DNA from: Sphingosinicella sp. BN140058
Lineage (GTDB): Bacteria > Pseudomonadota > Alphaproteobacteria > Sphingomonadales > Sphingomonadaceae
Assembly: GCF_004135585.1 (NCBI RefSeq)
Contig: NZ_CP035501.1
Location: 1,599,001-1,663,000 of the forward strand
DNA: 64,000 bases
Direction of reading: 5' to 3'
The notes below the pieces were generated by a model. It saw only the letters and a program-made list of their open reading frames with translations, searched no databases and was not told where the DNA came from. Position numbers and translations under genes: made by a program. Numbering within the stretch: position 1 is the first letter of the stretch; the number at the start of each line of letters is the position of its first letter. This document shows positions 24,378-36,200 of this stretch, piece by piece.

Positions 24378-24817
24378 GTCAAATCCTCCAATCTGACTCG
24401 CCCGTAACTCGGCCAGATGGCAGACATGTTATTGGCGGGGTGTGTAGCGTTTCACTTGTAACGCTTCCGTTTTTAAGGGCGCTTACCTGGAGATCGTGCA
24501 TCGACTATGGGAATCCCGCGAGTGAGAGCTGTTTTTCGACGGCGCCATGAAATTGCCGCCCGCGTTCCCGTTGTGCCGGGTTGTGGCGGCCGCGGCCTCC
24601 GATGGGATGACCCCGCCTCCCACGGAGGCCGCGTTTCAAGGGCGCGGCGGCACGGCACGTCCAATGCCCCTTTCGCCCTGTCCGGTCGCGAACAAGTGGC
24701 TGCCGGCTCCGGATCGACGCTCGTCTTACAAGCGAAGCTTGGCGCACGAGCGCCGACGCCATTCCGTAACGCGCCGCGGCGAGGCTCGTCACCTCGAACA
24801 GGAGGAGGAGGATTCCC
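24378..24817. other. Spacer upstream of the PAP2-like gene
   Basis: The left 100 bp is AT-richer and should hold the UrcA promoter on the minus strand. The remainder is GC-rich with open frames on several phases but no recognisable protein. A long purine-rich run (AGGAGGAGGAGG, about 24800-24811) precedes the small frame at 24818. Confidence 0.4.
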
Positions 24818-25012
24818 ATGCGTACGATCCTGCGCAAGGCGGGCGCCGCCCGGCGACGCTCGGAAACCGGCAAGAGCGGCGGCGGGGCCGCTCGTCGCCC
24901 GGATCGCGCCGGTCACGGTCCGTGTCGCGCCGGGTCGATACGCCGTCACCGGTGCCTGCACGAGCCCCACGTGTCGGCCGCCGGAGAACGCGCATGCGCA
25001 TCTCCGCGCTAG
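24818..25012 (+). CDS. Possible arginine-rich small protein
   Basis: A 64-codon frame starts six bases after AGGAGGAGGAGG, an unusually strong ribosome-binding site. The product (MRTILRKAGAARRRSETG and onward) is highly basic and has three cysteines and several histidines late in the chain. No family is recognised. It overlaps the PAP2-like gene start by 19 nt, so it could act as a translational coupler. Composition resembles out-of-frame GC-rich sequence, so the strong initiation site is the main support. Confidence 0.3.
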   Translation: MRTILRKAGAARRRSETGKSGGGAARRPDRAGHGPCRAGSIRRHRCLHEPHVSAAGERACASPR

Positions 25013-25647
25013 ACCATCGGATCAGCGAGGCGATGAGCGCGGTCGCGGGACATCTGCCGGGCCTCGACTGGCTGTTGCTGCAGGCTTTGCAGACGGATCT
25101 GCTGAAGCTCCTGCCGCTTGTCGCTTTGCTCCTCTTGGGCAGGCGGGATGGAGAGTGGCGCCGCGAGACGGTCACGGCCCTTCTCGCCGCAACCCTCGCC
25201 TTGGCGGCATGCGCGCTGGCGCAGCATGTCGGTGGAGACCGCGTCCGTCCCGCGCTCAGCGGCCTGTTCGCGTTTCCGCCGCTGCCGCCGGGCGCACAGG
25301 CGGACCGCCTCAGCTTTCCCAGCGAGACGATTGCTGCCGCCTTCGCGCTGGCGGCGGTCCTCGCGCGCCGCGGCGGCGCCAGCGCCCGCTTCGCTTATGG
25401 CTGGAGCCTGTTCGCGGTGGCCTTTCCCCGCCTCTACGGCGGCTACCATTATGCCAGCGATCTCGTCGCCGGGGCGGCGATCGGGCTCCTGTCCGCGCGC
25501 CTGCTTCTCGGCACCGGCTGGAAGCAGCTGCCGGCGTGGCGCTGGAACACTGGACGCGGTGCGGCCGCCGGCGACGTCCTCCTGATGCTGTTCGCGTTCG
25601 AGGTCGGGCGCCTCTTTGCCGATCTGCGGGCGCTTGCCGACGGCTGA
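24994..25647 (+). CDS. PAP2-family membrane protein with degenerate catalytic motifs
   Basis: A 217-residue protein with about five hydrophobic helices and the PAP2 (lipid phosphatase / bacitracin-resistance) arrangement. Motif 3 is intact in RLYGGYHYASDLVAGAAIG. Motif 2 reads SFPSETIAAAF, with Thr where PSGH/PSDH has its catalytic His. Motif 1 reads HVGGDRVRP, with His where KxxxxxxRP has Lys. These changes leave phosphatase activity in doubt. GGAG lies 8 nt before the ATG. It stands alone apart from the small frame it overlaps. Confidence 0.8.
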   Translation: MRISALDHRISEAMSAVAGHLPGLDWLLLQALQTDLLKLLPLVALLLLGRRDGEWRRETVTALLAATLALAACALAQHVGGDRVRPALSGLFAFPPLPPGAQADRLSFPSETIAAAFALAAVLARRGGASARFAYGWSLFAVAFPRLYGGYHYASDLVAGAAIGLLSARLLLGTGWKQLPAWRWNTGRGAAAGDVLLMLFAFEVGRLFADLRALADG

Positions 25648-26033
25648 GGATCCGCGCGCGTGAGGCCGCGCCCCATCGACCCTCCCTCGAGGCGCACCCG
25701 GATTGGACATGCTGACGCGCGGCCAGGCGCAGACGCTTACCGGTGCACAATTGCGATCCCGGGCAGATTGGGGAAGCAGAGCCGGCGTCCCAGCGCTGGG
25801 CCGCAAGACAGTGTTCCAAGGCCGAACTCGAGGAGTGAGTTGCTGAACGGCTGAGTGCGATAGATCACGGCGCCGCCCCGGCCGCGACGGCGATACCGAG
25901 CTGTTGCGCGGCGTGTTGCCATTGCTCGCCAGAAAGCGAGTTCCGTGGCTCGGCTGTTGGCTGGATCGGTGCTTTTTGGTCCCTACAATCCGCCTTGCCC
26001 TCGGCCGGGACAACCAATTGCTGCTGGACGCTC
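25648..26033. other. Spacer between convergent PAP2-like and CheY-like genes
   Basis: 386 bp with no gene that I can support. CCCAGCGCTGGG (25789-25800) is a 12-bp palindrome. Minor open frames on the minus strand (25737-25922) lack any recognisable signature. Confidence 0.4.
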
Positions 26034-26402
26034 TCACACCACCCCGGCAATCTCCAACTTGACCTCGAGTGTCTCACGATCGAACGGCTTCATCATATAT
26101 TCGTCCGCGCCGGCCTCGATCGCTGTTCGGATATGCGCGGCATCGGTCTCCGTCGTGCAGAAGACGACCTTTGGCTGACTGGGAAAACTGCGCTGCCGAA
26201 GGATCCGCAGGAAATCGATTCCGTTCATCACCGGCATATTCCAGTCGAGCAGGACCACGTCCGGCATCTGGATCTCGCAGCAGGCGAGCGCCTCGCACCC
26301 GTCTCCCGCTTCCCGAACCTCAAACTCGAGTGCCTCGAGGATATGGCGCGCGACCTTTCGGATCACTTTCGAATCATCGACCACAAGGCAGTTCTTCATC
26401 AT
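26034..26402 (-). CDS. CheY-like single-domain response regulator
   Basis: A 122-residue receiver. The acidic pair is LVVDDSKVIRKVARHI, the phospho-acceptor Asp is in VVLLDWNMPVMNG, Thr is in VVFCTTETD and Lys in MMKPFDRETL. There is no output domain. DSKVIR and LDWNMPVMNG are typical of chemotaxis- or cell-cycle-type CheY proteins in Alphaproteobacteria, some of which bind c-di-GMP. The PilZ gene at 26678 lies upstream on the same strand. No chemotaxis genes are in the window. Confidence 0.9.
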   Translation of the reverse strand: MMKNCLVVDDSKVIRKVARHILEALEFEVREAGDGCEALACCEIQMPDVVLLDWNMPVMNGIDFLRILRQRSFPSQPKVVFCTTETDAAHIRTAIEAGADEYMMKPFDRETLEVKLEIAGVV

Positions 26403-26677
26403 CAGACTCGCTGTTCGGGGCTATGCAGCAATTCTACCGTTCAAAGGTAAGCACCCTGTTAAGGAAGGTGAGACCGCAAAAGCTTTCTGCCAGAATTGTT
26501 GGCGAAGAGACTTCCGAAGGACGTTGCGCCTGCATCCATTCTCTGAATCTTGGCACTCAATCGACAGGAGGCGTTACCGGGCGCAGACACGAGTCACATG
26601 CACGCCACCATCAAATACGGCCCATACCGCGGATCCGTTTCCTCCTGCCTCGACACTCTCCAGTTCCGCGGAAAAAA

Positions 26678-27013
26678 TCAGCTTGGAGAACGCGGCACAG
26701 GATCGCAGGTCGGGTTGGTCTGCAGCTTCCCAAGAAGGTGGGAGAGAACCGCAGGATGAAGCGGCCTCGTGAACTCCAGCCCCGCTTTGTCAGACGCAAC
26801 CCACCGAATGCGGGCTTCCCAGCTTTCAAGGCCAGGAAACCTGATCCACACCGTTTCCTCCACGCGCGCGTAAAAGGCCGGTGCAACGGCACAGCCGGTT
26901 GGCGACAGGTCGATAACGTCGACCCGCCAGGGAGACGCGCCGAGCAGACGAAAGCGGGCCATCATTCGCGTAACGATGCGATCCCCCGCCCGGCGCTCCA
27001 ATTCCGCATACAT
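26678..27013 (-). CDS. PilZ-domain protein
   Basis: A 111-residue protein consisting essentially of one PilZ domain. The N-terminal arginines (ELERRAGDRIVTR) stand in the place of the RxxxR motif, and VDVIDLSPTGCAVAP is the D/NxSxxG strand. EARIRWVASDKAGLEFTRPL closes the barrel. It should bind c-di-GMP. GGGGAAAG lies just before the ATG. The gene lies 245 bp beyond the stop codon of the giant adhesin gene, on the same strand, and a second PilZ gene lies inside the adhesin secretion locus (49748). Confidence 0.85.
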   Translation of the reverse strand: MYAELERRAGDRIVTRMMARFRLLGASPWRVDVIDLSPTGCAVAPAFYARVEETVWIRFPGLESWEARIRWVASDKAGLEFTRPLHPAVLSHLLGKLQTNPTCDPVPRSPS

Positions 27014-27258
27014 AAGCTTTCCCCACTCGCCTGTTCCGCTTCCTGCTTCGTCGCCGCGCTGCTCGAGCGCCGGGAGCGAAACACGTCCTCAGTCCTCCCG
27101 CATCCTCGGTCTCCGACATGTCCGATCCGCTCCTCCATCCAGGCGAAGGGAGGAGAGACCTCTTCGCCCTTCATATCCTTGGCGGAGTTCTGCCCCGCTG
27201 ACCGCCGCTTCGGCAGGTCGTCATCAGCCGCCGGAGCTGTTGCAATGCGCACCACGGT

Positions 27259-30200
27259 TCAGACGAGCGTGAGCTTCGCCACCTCCGTGGTCATCGTCGC
27301 ATCCGAGTAGAAGGTATATTCGTTCCCCGCCTGATTGTAGAAACTGCCGTTGGCGACAGACACCGTATCGCCGGCATCGAAGTCGAGGGTCAGATGCGAG
27401 CTCGCGCCATTGCCGACGAGCGACTGGATGAAGCCCGCGTCGACCGCAAGGTTGCCGTTGGTCCCGGCGGAGGTGAAGTCGATCGTCTCCACGTGGCTGA
27501 GGACCCCGGCAAGATTGGCCTCGGACACCGTGCCGCTGCCGGCGGCGAGGTGGACAACGTCGTTGCCGCCCCCGGCATCGACGGACCAGCCGTTGCCGAG
27601 GCTGAGTGTCAGATCGTCACCGAAGCCGGAGCCGATGATCCGCTCGATGCCGGACAATGAGTCGCCGGCCGCGTCGCCGGCCGATCCGCTCCCGCCCGAT
27701 GCAAGGTTCATGGTCACGCCCGCGCCCGCACCGGAATAGTCGGCTGTGTCGATCCCGCTGCCGCCGATCAGCGTGTCCGCGCCATCGCCGCCGACCAGGC
27801 GATCGTCGCCGGCCCCACCGTCGATACGGTTGCCGCCTGCATCTCCGATCAGCGTGTCGGCCCGGCTCGACCCGGTAAGATTCTCCATGCCGGTATAGCT
27901 GTCGCCGGCGGCCGCCCCGCCATTGGCGAGGCTGTTGGCGAGGCTTGCGGTCACGCCGGCGCCCGCCGAGGCATAGCTTGCCGTGTCGGCACCGGCGCCG
28001 CCGACCAGGGTGTCGGCCCCGAGTCCGCCGTCAAGGACGTCGTCACCGGCGCCGCCCTCGAGCCGGTTGCCACCGGCGTCGCCGACGAGGGTGTCGGCGA
28101 AGTCCGATCCGATCACGGTTTCGATCGAGGACAGCGTGTCGCCCGCGGCATCGCCGCCGCTGCCGGCGCGTCCGTCCATGTAGACGGTGACCCCGGTGGA
28201 AGCGGAGGAATAATCGGCGATGTCGATGCCGCTGCCGCCGTTCAGCGCGTCGGCACCGCTCCCGCCGACGAGCAGATCGTTACCCGCCCCGCCATCGATG
28301 CTGTTGGCATTGCCGTCGCCGGTCAGCGAATCGTCGAAGGAGGAGCCGACCAGTCCCTCGATGCTGGTGAAGCTGTCGCCCGCCGCCTCGCCAAGATTCA
28401 GCGCGGCATTGAGCAGGTTCACCGAGACGCTCGCCGAGGCCGTGCTGTAGCTTGCGACGTCGTTGCCGCCGCTGCCGATCAGCGTGTCGGCGCCTTCCCC
28501 TCCGACGAGAACATCGTTGCCGTTCCCGCCATCGAGCCGGTTGACGCCCCCATCCCCGACGAGAGTGTCGCCGAAGGCCGAGCCGACGAGATTTTCGATG
28601 GCGGCAAGGCTGTCGCCCTGGGCGTCTCCTCCGGAGCCGCTCGCTCCCCCGAGAGCGGCGGTGACGCCGGACGCCGAGCCGGCATAGCTCGCCGTGTCGT
28701 TGCCGGCGCCGCCGTCGAGCGTGTCCGCACCGACGCCGCCGACCAGGATATCGTCGTCGCCGTCTCCAACGAGCGTGTCGTTGCCGGCACCGCCCTGAAG
28801 GACGTCGCCTCCGGCACCGCCGCGCAACGTGTCGTCTCCGGCCGATCCGGTCAGTTGATCGGCATTGGCGCTGCCGATCAGGATCTCGACTTGCGAGAGC
28901 ATGTCGCCCGCTGCATCGCCGCCGCTGCCGATCGTGCCGTCGAGCGCGGCCGCCACACCGGCCACTGATCCGGCATAGCTGACCGTATCTGTCCCGCTGC
29001 CGCCGATCAGGGTGTCGGCGCCGGCGCTGCCGAGCATGAGATCGTCGCCGGCACCGCCGTCGAGCCGCTCGGCCCCTGTCCCGCCCGCCAGCGTGTCGGC
29101 ATAGTTGGTGCCGATGACGCCTTCGATCGAGACGAACACGTCGCCGGCCGCGTCTGCACCGCTCACGACGAGGGATCCGGAGGCGAAGCTCGCGTTGATT
29201 GCGGCGCCCGACGTCAGATAGGATACGCTGTCGATGCCCGCACCGCCGTCGAGCCGGTCGGCGCCCGCGCCGCCGATCAGCACGTCGTCGCCGCTGCCGC
29301 CTTGCAGCGTCTCCGCTCCGGCGGCACCGTAGAGGATGTCGCCGAAACCGGAGCCGGTGAGCAATTCGACATTCACCAGCCTGTCGCCGGCCGCGTCGCC
29401 GCCGCTTCCGATCGTGCCGTCCAGATAGGCGACAACCGCTGCCGTAGATGTCGCATAGCTGAAGCTGTCGGTGTCGGCGCCGCCGTCGACGATGTCGGCG
29501 CCTTGGCCGCCGCTCAGCGTATCGTTGCCGGCGCCGCCGTTCAGCACGTCGTCGCCGACATTGCCCGAGAGGATGTCGTCCCCATCATTTCCGGTGAGGG
29601 TCTCGGACGCATTCGAGCCGACGATGGTGTCGCCGAATGCTGACCCGAGCGCGACATCGATCGACAGCAGGACGTCACCCTGGGCAAAGCCGCCAGTGGA
29701 CGTGGTGCCATCGAGATAGAGGGTCACCGCGGCGGTGGAATCCGTATAGTCGGCCGTATCAGTGCCGCTGCCGCCATTCAGCTGGTCGGCGCCCGCGCCA
29801 CCCCGCAAGACGTCGTTGCCGAGGCCGCCGGTGAGCACATTGTCGCCCGCGTCGCCGTATAGGATATCATTGGACGCAGAGCCGACCACATTCTCGATCG
29901 AAACATAGACATCGCCGGCAGCATCGCCGCCAGATCCGAGGCCCGTGGTCAGGTTCACCGTCACCGCGGACGCGGAGAGCGCATAGTTGGCGGTGTCGGT
30001 CCCGAGACCGCCGTCCAGCAGGTCGGCGCCGGCATCGCCCTTGAGCACGTCGGATCCTTCCATTCCGTACAGGCTGTTCGCAACGCCGCTGCCGCCGATC
30101 ACGTCGTCATATTGGGAGCCGGTCAGGACCTCGATGTTGGAGAGGACGTCGCCTTGCGCCTCGCCGCCGGCCCCCGCCGTGCCGTCGAGGCTGATTGTGA

Positions 30201-33200
30201 CACCTGCGCCGGAGCCCCAATAGCTCACCGTATCGGTGCCGCCGCCGCCGTTGATCGTGTCCGCTCCGCCGAGGCCGCGGAACCACTCGTTCGCGTTGGT
30301 GCCGTAGGCGGTATCGTTCAGATTGGTGAGGTAGACGTTCTGGATGTTCTTGTAGGTATCGCCGGCGGCATCGCCGCCGACGCCGGCAGTGACGCCGTCG
30401 AGATACACGGTGACTCCCGTTACCGCGGATACGCTGCCCAGATTTGCGAAGTTGTTGCCGAAGATCAGCGTGTTGTCGCCCGCTCCGCCGTCGATGGCGT
30501 CCGCTCCGGCGCCGCCGGAGATCACGTCGTCGCCATTGCCGCCGTTCAGCATGTCGTTGCCGCCGAGGCCCGACAGGCGATCATTGCCGTCGCCGCCGCT
30601 GAGCACGTTGCCGGCCCCGCCGCCAACCAGCGTGTCGCTGAACGCCGAGCCGGTCAGGTTCTCGATCGTCGAGATCTGGAACGTATCGCCTTGCGCGTCC
30701 CCTCCGATTCCGGAGCCGATGCCGCTGCTGATGTCGACCGTCACGCCGCCTGCCGACGCCGAATAGTCCACGGTGTCGAGCCCGGCATCTCCCTGGAAGT
30801 AGTCCGAGCCCGATCCGCCGCGGAGGATGTCGTCGCCGGCATCGCCGTACAGCAGATCGTTGCCGTCTCCGCCGTCGATCGTATCGACGCCACTACCGCC
30901 CCGGATGGCATTGATGCCGCCGTCGCCGGTCAGGCTGTCGTTGCCCCCGCCGCCGGTCAGGTTCGAGAAGTTCGAGAAGCTGTCTCCGGCCGCGTCGCCG
31001 CTGGTGCCGAGCCCGCTGAGCAGCGACACCGTCACGGCAAGGCTCGACGTTCCATAGCTCAGCGTATTGATCCCGAGCCCGCCGTCCATCGCGTCCGCGC
31101 CGGCGCCCCCGTCGATCACGTCATTGCCGTCACCGCCGTTGATCGTGTCGTCGCCGGATAGGCCGAAGATCGTGTCGACGCCGAAGCCGCCGTCGATGAC
31201 GTTGGCGTTATTGTTGCCGGTCAGCGTGTCGTTGCCGGCGCCGCCGGCGAGATTTTCGAAATTGGTGAAGGTGTCACCGGCAGCATCTCCGGCCGAACCC
31301 GAACCGGCGAGCAGCGAGACCGTCACGGCGCTGCCGGTGTTGCTGTAGCTCAATGTGTCGATACCGCTGCCGCCGTCGAGGGTGTCTGCGCCCGCGCCGC
31401 CGATCAGCGTGTCATTGCCGGCGCCGCCGGTCAGAACATTGACACCGCTGGTGCCGTACAGGGTGTCGCCGAAGGCCGATCCGATCGCATTCTCGATCGT
31501 GTTGACGACGAACACGTCACCCTGCGCATCGCCGCCGCTATTGCCGACGCCGGTTGCGAGGTTGATCGACACGCCCGCCGCCGAGGCCGAATAGTCGACC
31601 GTATCGATGTCCGTGCTGCCGCCGCCATCGATCGTGTCTGCGCCGGCACCGCCGGTCAGCACGTCGTTGCCAAGGCCGCCGAACAGCATGTCGTCGCCGC
31701 CACCGCCGATGAGCAGGTCGTTGCCGGCATAGCCGTAGACCGTCTCCGCATTGGCCGATCCGACGAAGGTGTCACCGAAGGCGCCGAGATTGAAGCGCTC
31801 GATGCTGACGAACGTGTCGCCCTGCGCGTCGCCGGTCGAGAGTGCGGCGTTGACCGCATCGACGGTGATCGCCGAGGCCGCGCTGCCATAATCGACCGTG
31901 TCGAAGCCGTTGCCGCCGTCGAGCGCATCAGCCCCGGCTCCAGGCGCGATCAGATCGTCGCCATCGCCGCCGACGATCGTATCGGCATTGGCCGAGCCGT
32001 AGATGGTGTCCGAAAGCGCGGAGCCGACCACCCGTTCGATGCCGATCAGGATGTCGCCGGCCGCGTCGCCGGCGATGCCGGGCGTTCCGTCCATGCGGAC
32101 CACGACGCCGCCTGCATTGCTATAGTCCGCGGTGTCGAAACCGGCGCCGCCGTCGAGCATGTCCGCGCCGCCCCCGCCGACGAGCCGGTCGTCGCCGGCG
32201 CCGCCGGACAGAGCCTCGTTGACGCCGGTTCCGAAGATCGAGTCGTTCTGACCTGATCCGAGCACCGCTTCGACGTTGATGATCCGGTCGCCTGCCGCAT
32301 CGCCACCGGACGAGACGCTGCCGTCCAGCCGCACCGTCACGCCGGTGAGCGACGCGGAATAATCAATCGTGTCGGTGCCGATACCGCCGTCGATGCTGTC
32401 GGCCTGACCGAAGCTCACGAACAGGTCGTTGCCGCCCCAGCCGAACAAGGCGGTCGCAGCAAGCGTGCCGCCGCGGAGCGTGTCGCCATAGTTCAGCGAC
32501 CCTTCGATCCGCTCGATGCTGGCGAGCACGTCCCCCTGTGCCCAGCCTCCGGCACCGGCGGTGCCGTCGTTGGAAATGGTGACGGCGGCGTTCGACTGCC
32601 GGTAGTCGGCCGTGTCGCTATCGGCACCGCCGATCAGCTGGTCCGCGCCGAGGCCACCGGCGAGCACATCGTCGCCTGCGCCGCCATCGAGCACGTCGTT
32701 GGCGACGCCGCCGATCAGCGTGTCGTTGCCATCGCCGGCCAGGATCGTGGAGGCGCTGCCGCCTGCAGTGATCGTGTCGTTCTGCGCCGAGCCGATGACG
32801 ATCTCGACATCGAACAGCCGGTCGCCGGCGGCGTCGCCGCCGGTGCCGAAGCTGCCGTCCATGTAGATCTGCATGCCGCTTGACGCCGATGCCGAATAAT
32901 CGACGGTGTCGATGCCGCCGTCGCCGCGATAGATGTCCGCGCCGCCGGAGGCGACGAACGTGTCGTTGCCGGCTGCGCCGCCAAATTCTTCGTCCGCTGC
33001 GCTGCCCTCGAAGCGGTCGGCGAAGGCGGAGCCGAGAACCCGTTCGATGCCGCTCATCGCGTCGCCGTCTGCATCGCCGCCGGCCGACAGGCCGGCCGTC
33101 CGGATCGTCACCGCCGCAGCCGACCCGCCATAATCCGCAGTGTCGATGCCGACGCCGCCCTCGATCCGGTCGGCGCCGGCGCCACCGACGAGCAGGTCGT

Positions 33201-36200
33201 CGCCAATGCCGCCGACCAGGACATCGTCCCCGCCACCGCCCCGCAAGGTGTCATTGCCGTCGAATCCGTCGAACGAGTCCGCCGCGCCGCCCCCGATCAT
33301 GGTGTCGGATACGCGCGAACCGACGAATCGCTCGATGTCGGTGAAGCTGTCGCCCGTCGCGTCGCCGCCCGTCGCGGTCCCGAGCGACAGGTCGATGGTG
33401 ATCCCGACGCCCGAGCCCGCATAGCTGGCGGTGTCGATGCCATCGCCGCCGTCCAGCACATCGGCGCCGCCGCCACCCTCAAGGCTGTCGTCGCCCTCGC
33501 CGCCCTGGAGCGTGTCGAGCCCGGCGCCGCCGGCAAGCAGGTCATTGCCGAGACCTCCGACGAGGCGGTCGTCGGAAAAGGTACCGGTGAGGACGTCGTC
33601 GAAGGCCGATCCGATCACGGCCTCGACTCCGGACAGACGATCTCCGGCCGCGAGCCCGCCAAGGCCGGCAGATCCGTCGAGCGCGACGGTCACGCCGGTG
33701 GTCGCCGCCGCATAGTCCGCAGTGTCAAATCCGGCGCCGCCGACCAGAGTGTCGGCGCCCGCGCTGGCGACCAGCAGGTCGTCGCCGCTGCCGCCGTCCA
33801 GGGTCTCGGCCGCCGTGCCGCCGCTCAGCATATCGTCATAGTCGGAGCCGAGCAGGCGCTCGATCCCGCTGAACAGGTCGCCGGCCGCTTCGCCCGCCGA
33901 TCCGGAACCCGTCGCGAGGCTTACCGCGACGGCGGAGGTCGCATGCTCGTAGGACGCCGTGTCGAAACCGGCGCCGCCCTCGATGACGTCCGCGCCCTGC
34001 CGCCCCTCGATCACATCGTTGCCGTCCTGACCGACCAGCGTGTCGACGCCGTTGCCGCCAACCAGAATGTCGGAATAAGCGGAGCCGAGCACACGTTCGA
34101 CGCCGACCAGGATGTCGCCGGTGGCGGTACCGCCGGCGCCGGCATCGGTGCCGTTATTGTAGACGGTCACCGCCTGGCTGGAGGCGGAGTAATCCGCCGT
34201 ATCGGTGCCTGCGCCGCCGTCGAGCAGGTCGCTGCCGGCATTGCCGACGAGGGTGTCGTTGCCGTCGCCGCCGCGCAGCACGTCACCCGCGGCACCACCG
34301 TCGAGCAGGTCGTCTCCGGCGCCGCCCTCGACGGTGTCGGCGTCGGCCGACCCGGTGATCGAATCCGCGAACGCGGTACCGACGATCCGCTCGATACCGC
34401 TCAGCCGGTCGCCGGCGGCATCGCCGCCGCTGCCGGTGCCCGCCGTCAGGTTGAGCACGATCGCTGCCGCCGAACCGGAATAATCCGCGCTGTCGAAGCC
34501 TTCGCCGCCGATCAGCAGGTCGGCGCCGCCCCCACCCGCAAGGACATCGTCCCCGGCCGCGCCCTGGAGGGTGTCGGCGGATGCACTGCCGCGCAGCGCA
34601 TCGGCGAATGCCGAGCCTCGCAACACCTCCACATTGGTCACGCGGTCCCCGGCGGCATGGCCGCCGGCCCCTGCGGTTCCGTCCAGTGCCATGACGATCG
34701 CGGCGTTGGAGGCACTGTAGTCGGCGATGTCGACGCCTGCACCGCCATCGAGCATATCGGCTCCGGCACCGCCGTCGAGGAGGTCGTCGCCGGCGCCCCC
34801 GGCGATCATGTCGTCGCCCGCCGCGCCGGAGAGCATGTCGTCCCCGCCGCCGCCGTCGATCTGGTCGTCACCGCTGCTGCCCTGGACGGTGTCGGCGAAT
34901 GCGGAGCCGATCACGCGCTCGACGTCGGCCAGCACGTCGCCCAGCGCCTCGCCGCCGGATCCCGCCACTCCGTCCATTCTCGCCGCGACCCCGCCGGAGG
35001 CGCCCGAATAGTCGGCCGTATCGGTCCCAGCGCCGCCGTCCAGCACGTCGCCGCCGGCGCCGCCGACCAGCACATCGTCGCCTTCGCCGCCGGCGAGGCT
35101 ATCGGTTCCGGCGCCGCCGCTCAGCACGTCGTCGCCGCCGAGACCGAGGACCGTGTCGGCGCCGGCCGAGCCGCGAACGCTGTCGCCCGCTGCGGTGCCG
35201 ATGACCTGTTCGACCCCGGAAAGAATGTCGCCGGCCGCCCAGCCGCCAGTCGAGACGGTGCCGTCCATGTTGACGGCGACGGCAACGCTGCCGGCCGAAT
35301 AGTCGGCCGTGTCGAAGCCCGATCCACCGATCAAGGTGTCGGCGCCGGCGCTCGCATGGAGCATGTCGTCGCCGGCGCCGCCGTCGAGCCGCTCGTCGCC
35401 CGATCCGCCGTGCAGCGCGTCGGCAAGGCTCGAGCCGATCACGCTCTCGATGCCGGTCAGCAGGTCGCCCTCGGCGTCGCCGCCGCTCGAAGTGCTGCCG
35501 TCGAGATAGACGGTGACCCCGCTCAGCGACGCGGCATAACTCGCAACGTCGCGGCCGACGCCTCCGTCGATGCGATCGGCCCCGGCGCCGCCGCTGATCG
35601 TGTCATCGCCATCCTCGCCGGCAAGAACGTCGTCGCCGCCCCCACCGGCAATGACATCCGCGCCGCTGCCGCCACGGATCTGCTCGGCGGCACTGCCGCC
35701 ATTCAGGCGATCGTCGAATGCCGAGCCGACCAGTTGCTCGACCCCCGAGAGAATGTCGCCGGCGGCGTCGCCGCGGCTCCCGGTGGTGCCGTCCAGATAG
35801 GCGGTGACCGCAGCACCGGCAGCGGCGTAGCTCGCGGTATCGAAGCCGGTGCCGCCCTCGAACACGTCTGCCCCGGCACCACCGGCGAGCAGGTCGTCGC
35901 CGCCGCCGCCCAGCAGCAGGTCGTCGCCGGCGCCGCCCGCGAGATTGTCGTTGCCGGCGCCTCCCACCAGGACGTCGTCGGACGCCGAGCCTCCAAGACT
36001 GTCGTCGAAGCTCGAGCCGACCAGCCGCTCGATTCCCGCAAGCACATCTCCGGCAGCGTCGCTGCCGCTGCCTGCGCTGCCATCCAGCGCGATCGCCACC
36101 GCGCCGGCGGCACCGGAATAATCGGCGGTGTCGATGCCGCTCCCGCCGACGAGCATGTCCGCACCGCCCGCGCCGATCAGCACGTCGTCGCCGCCATTAC

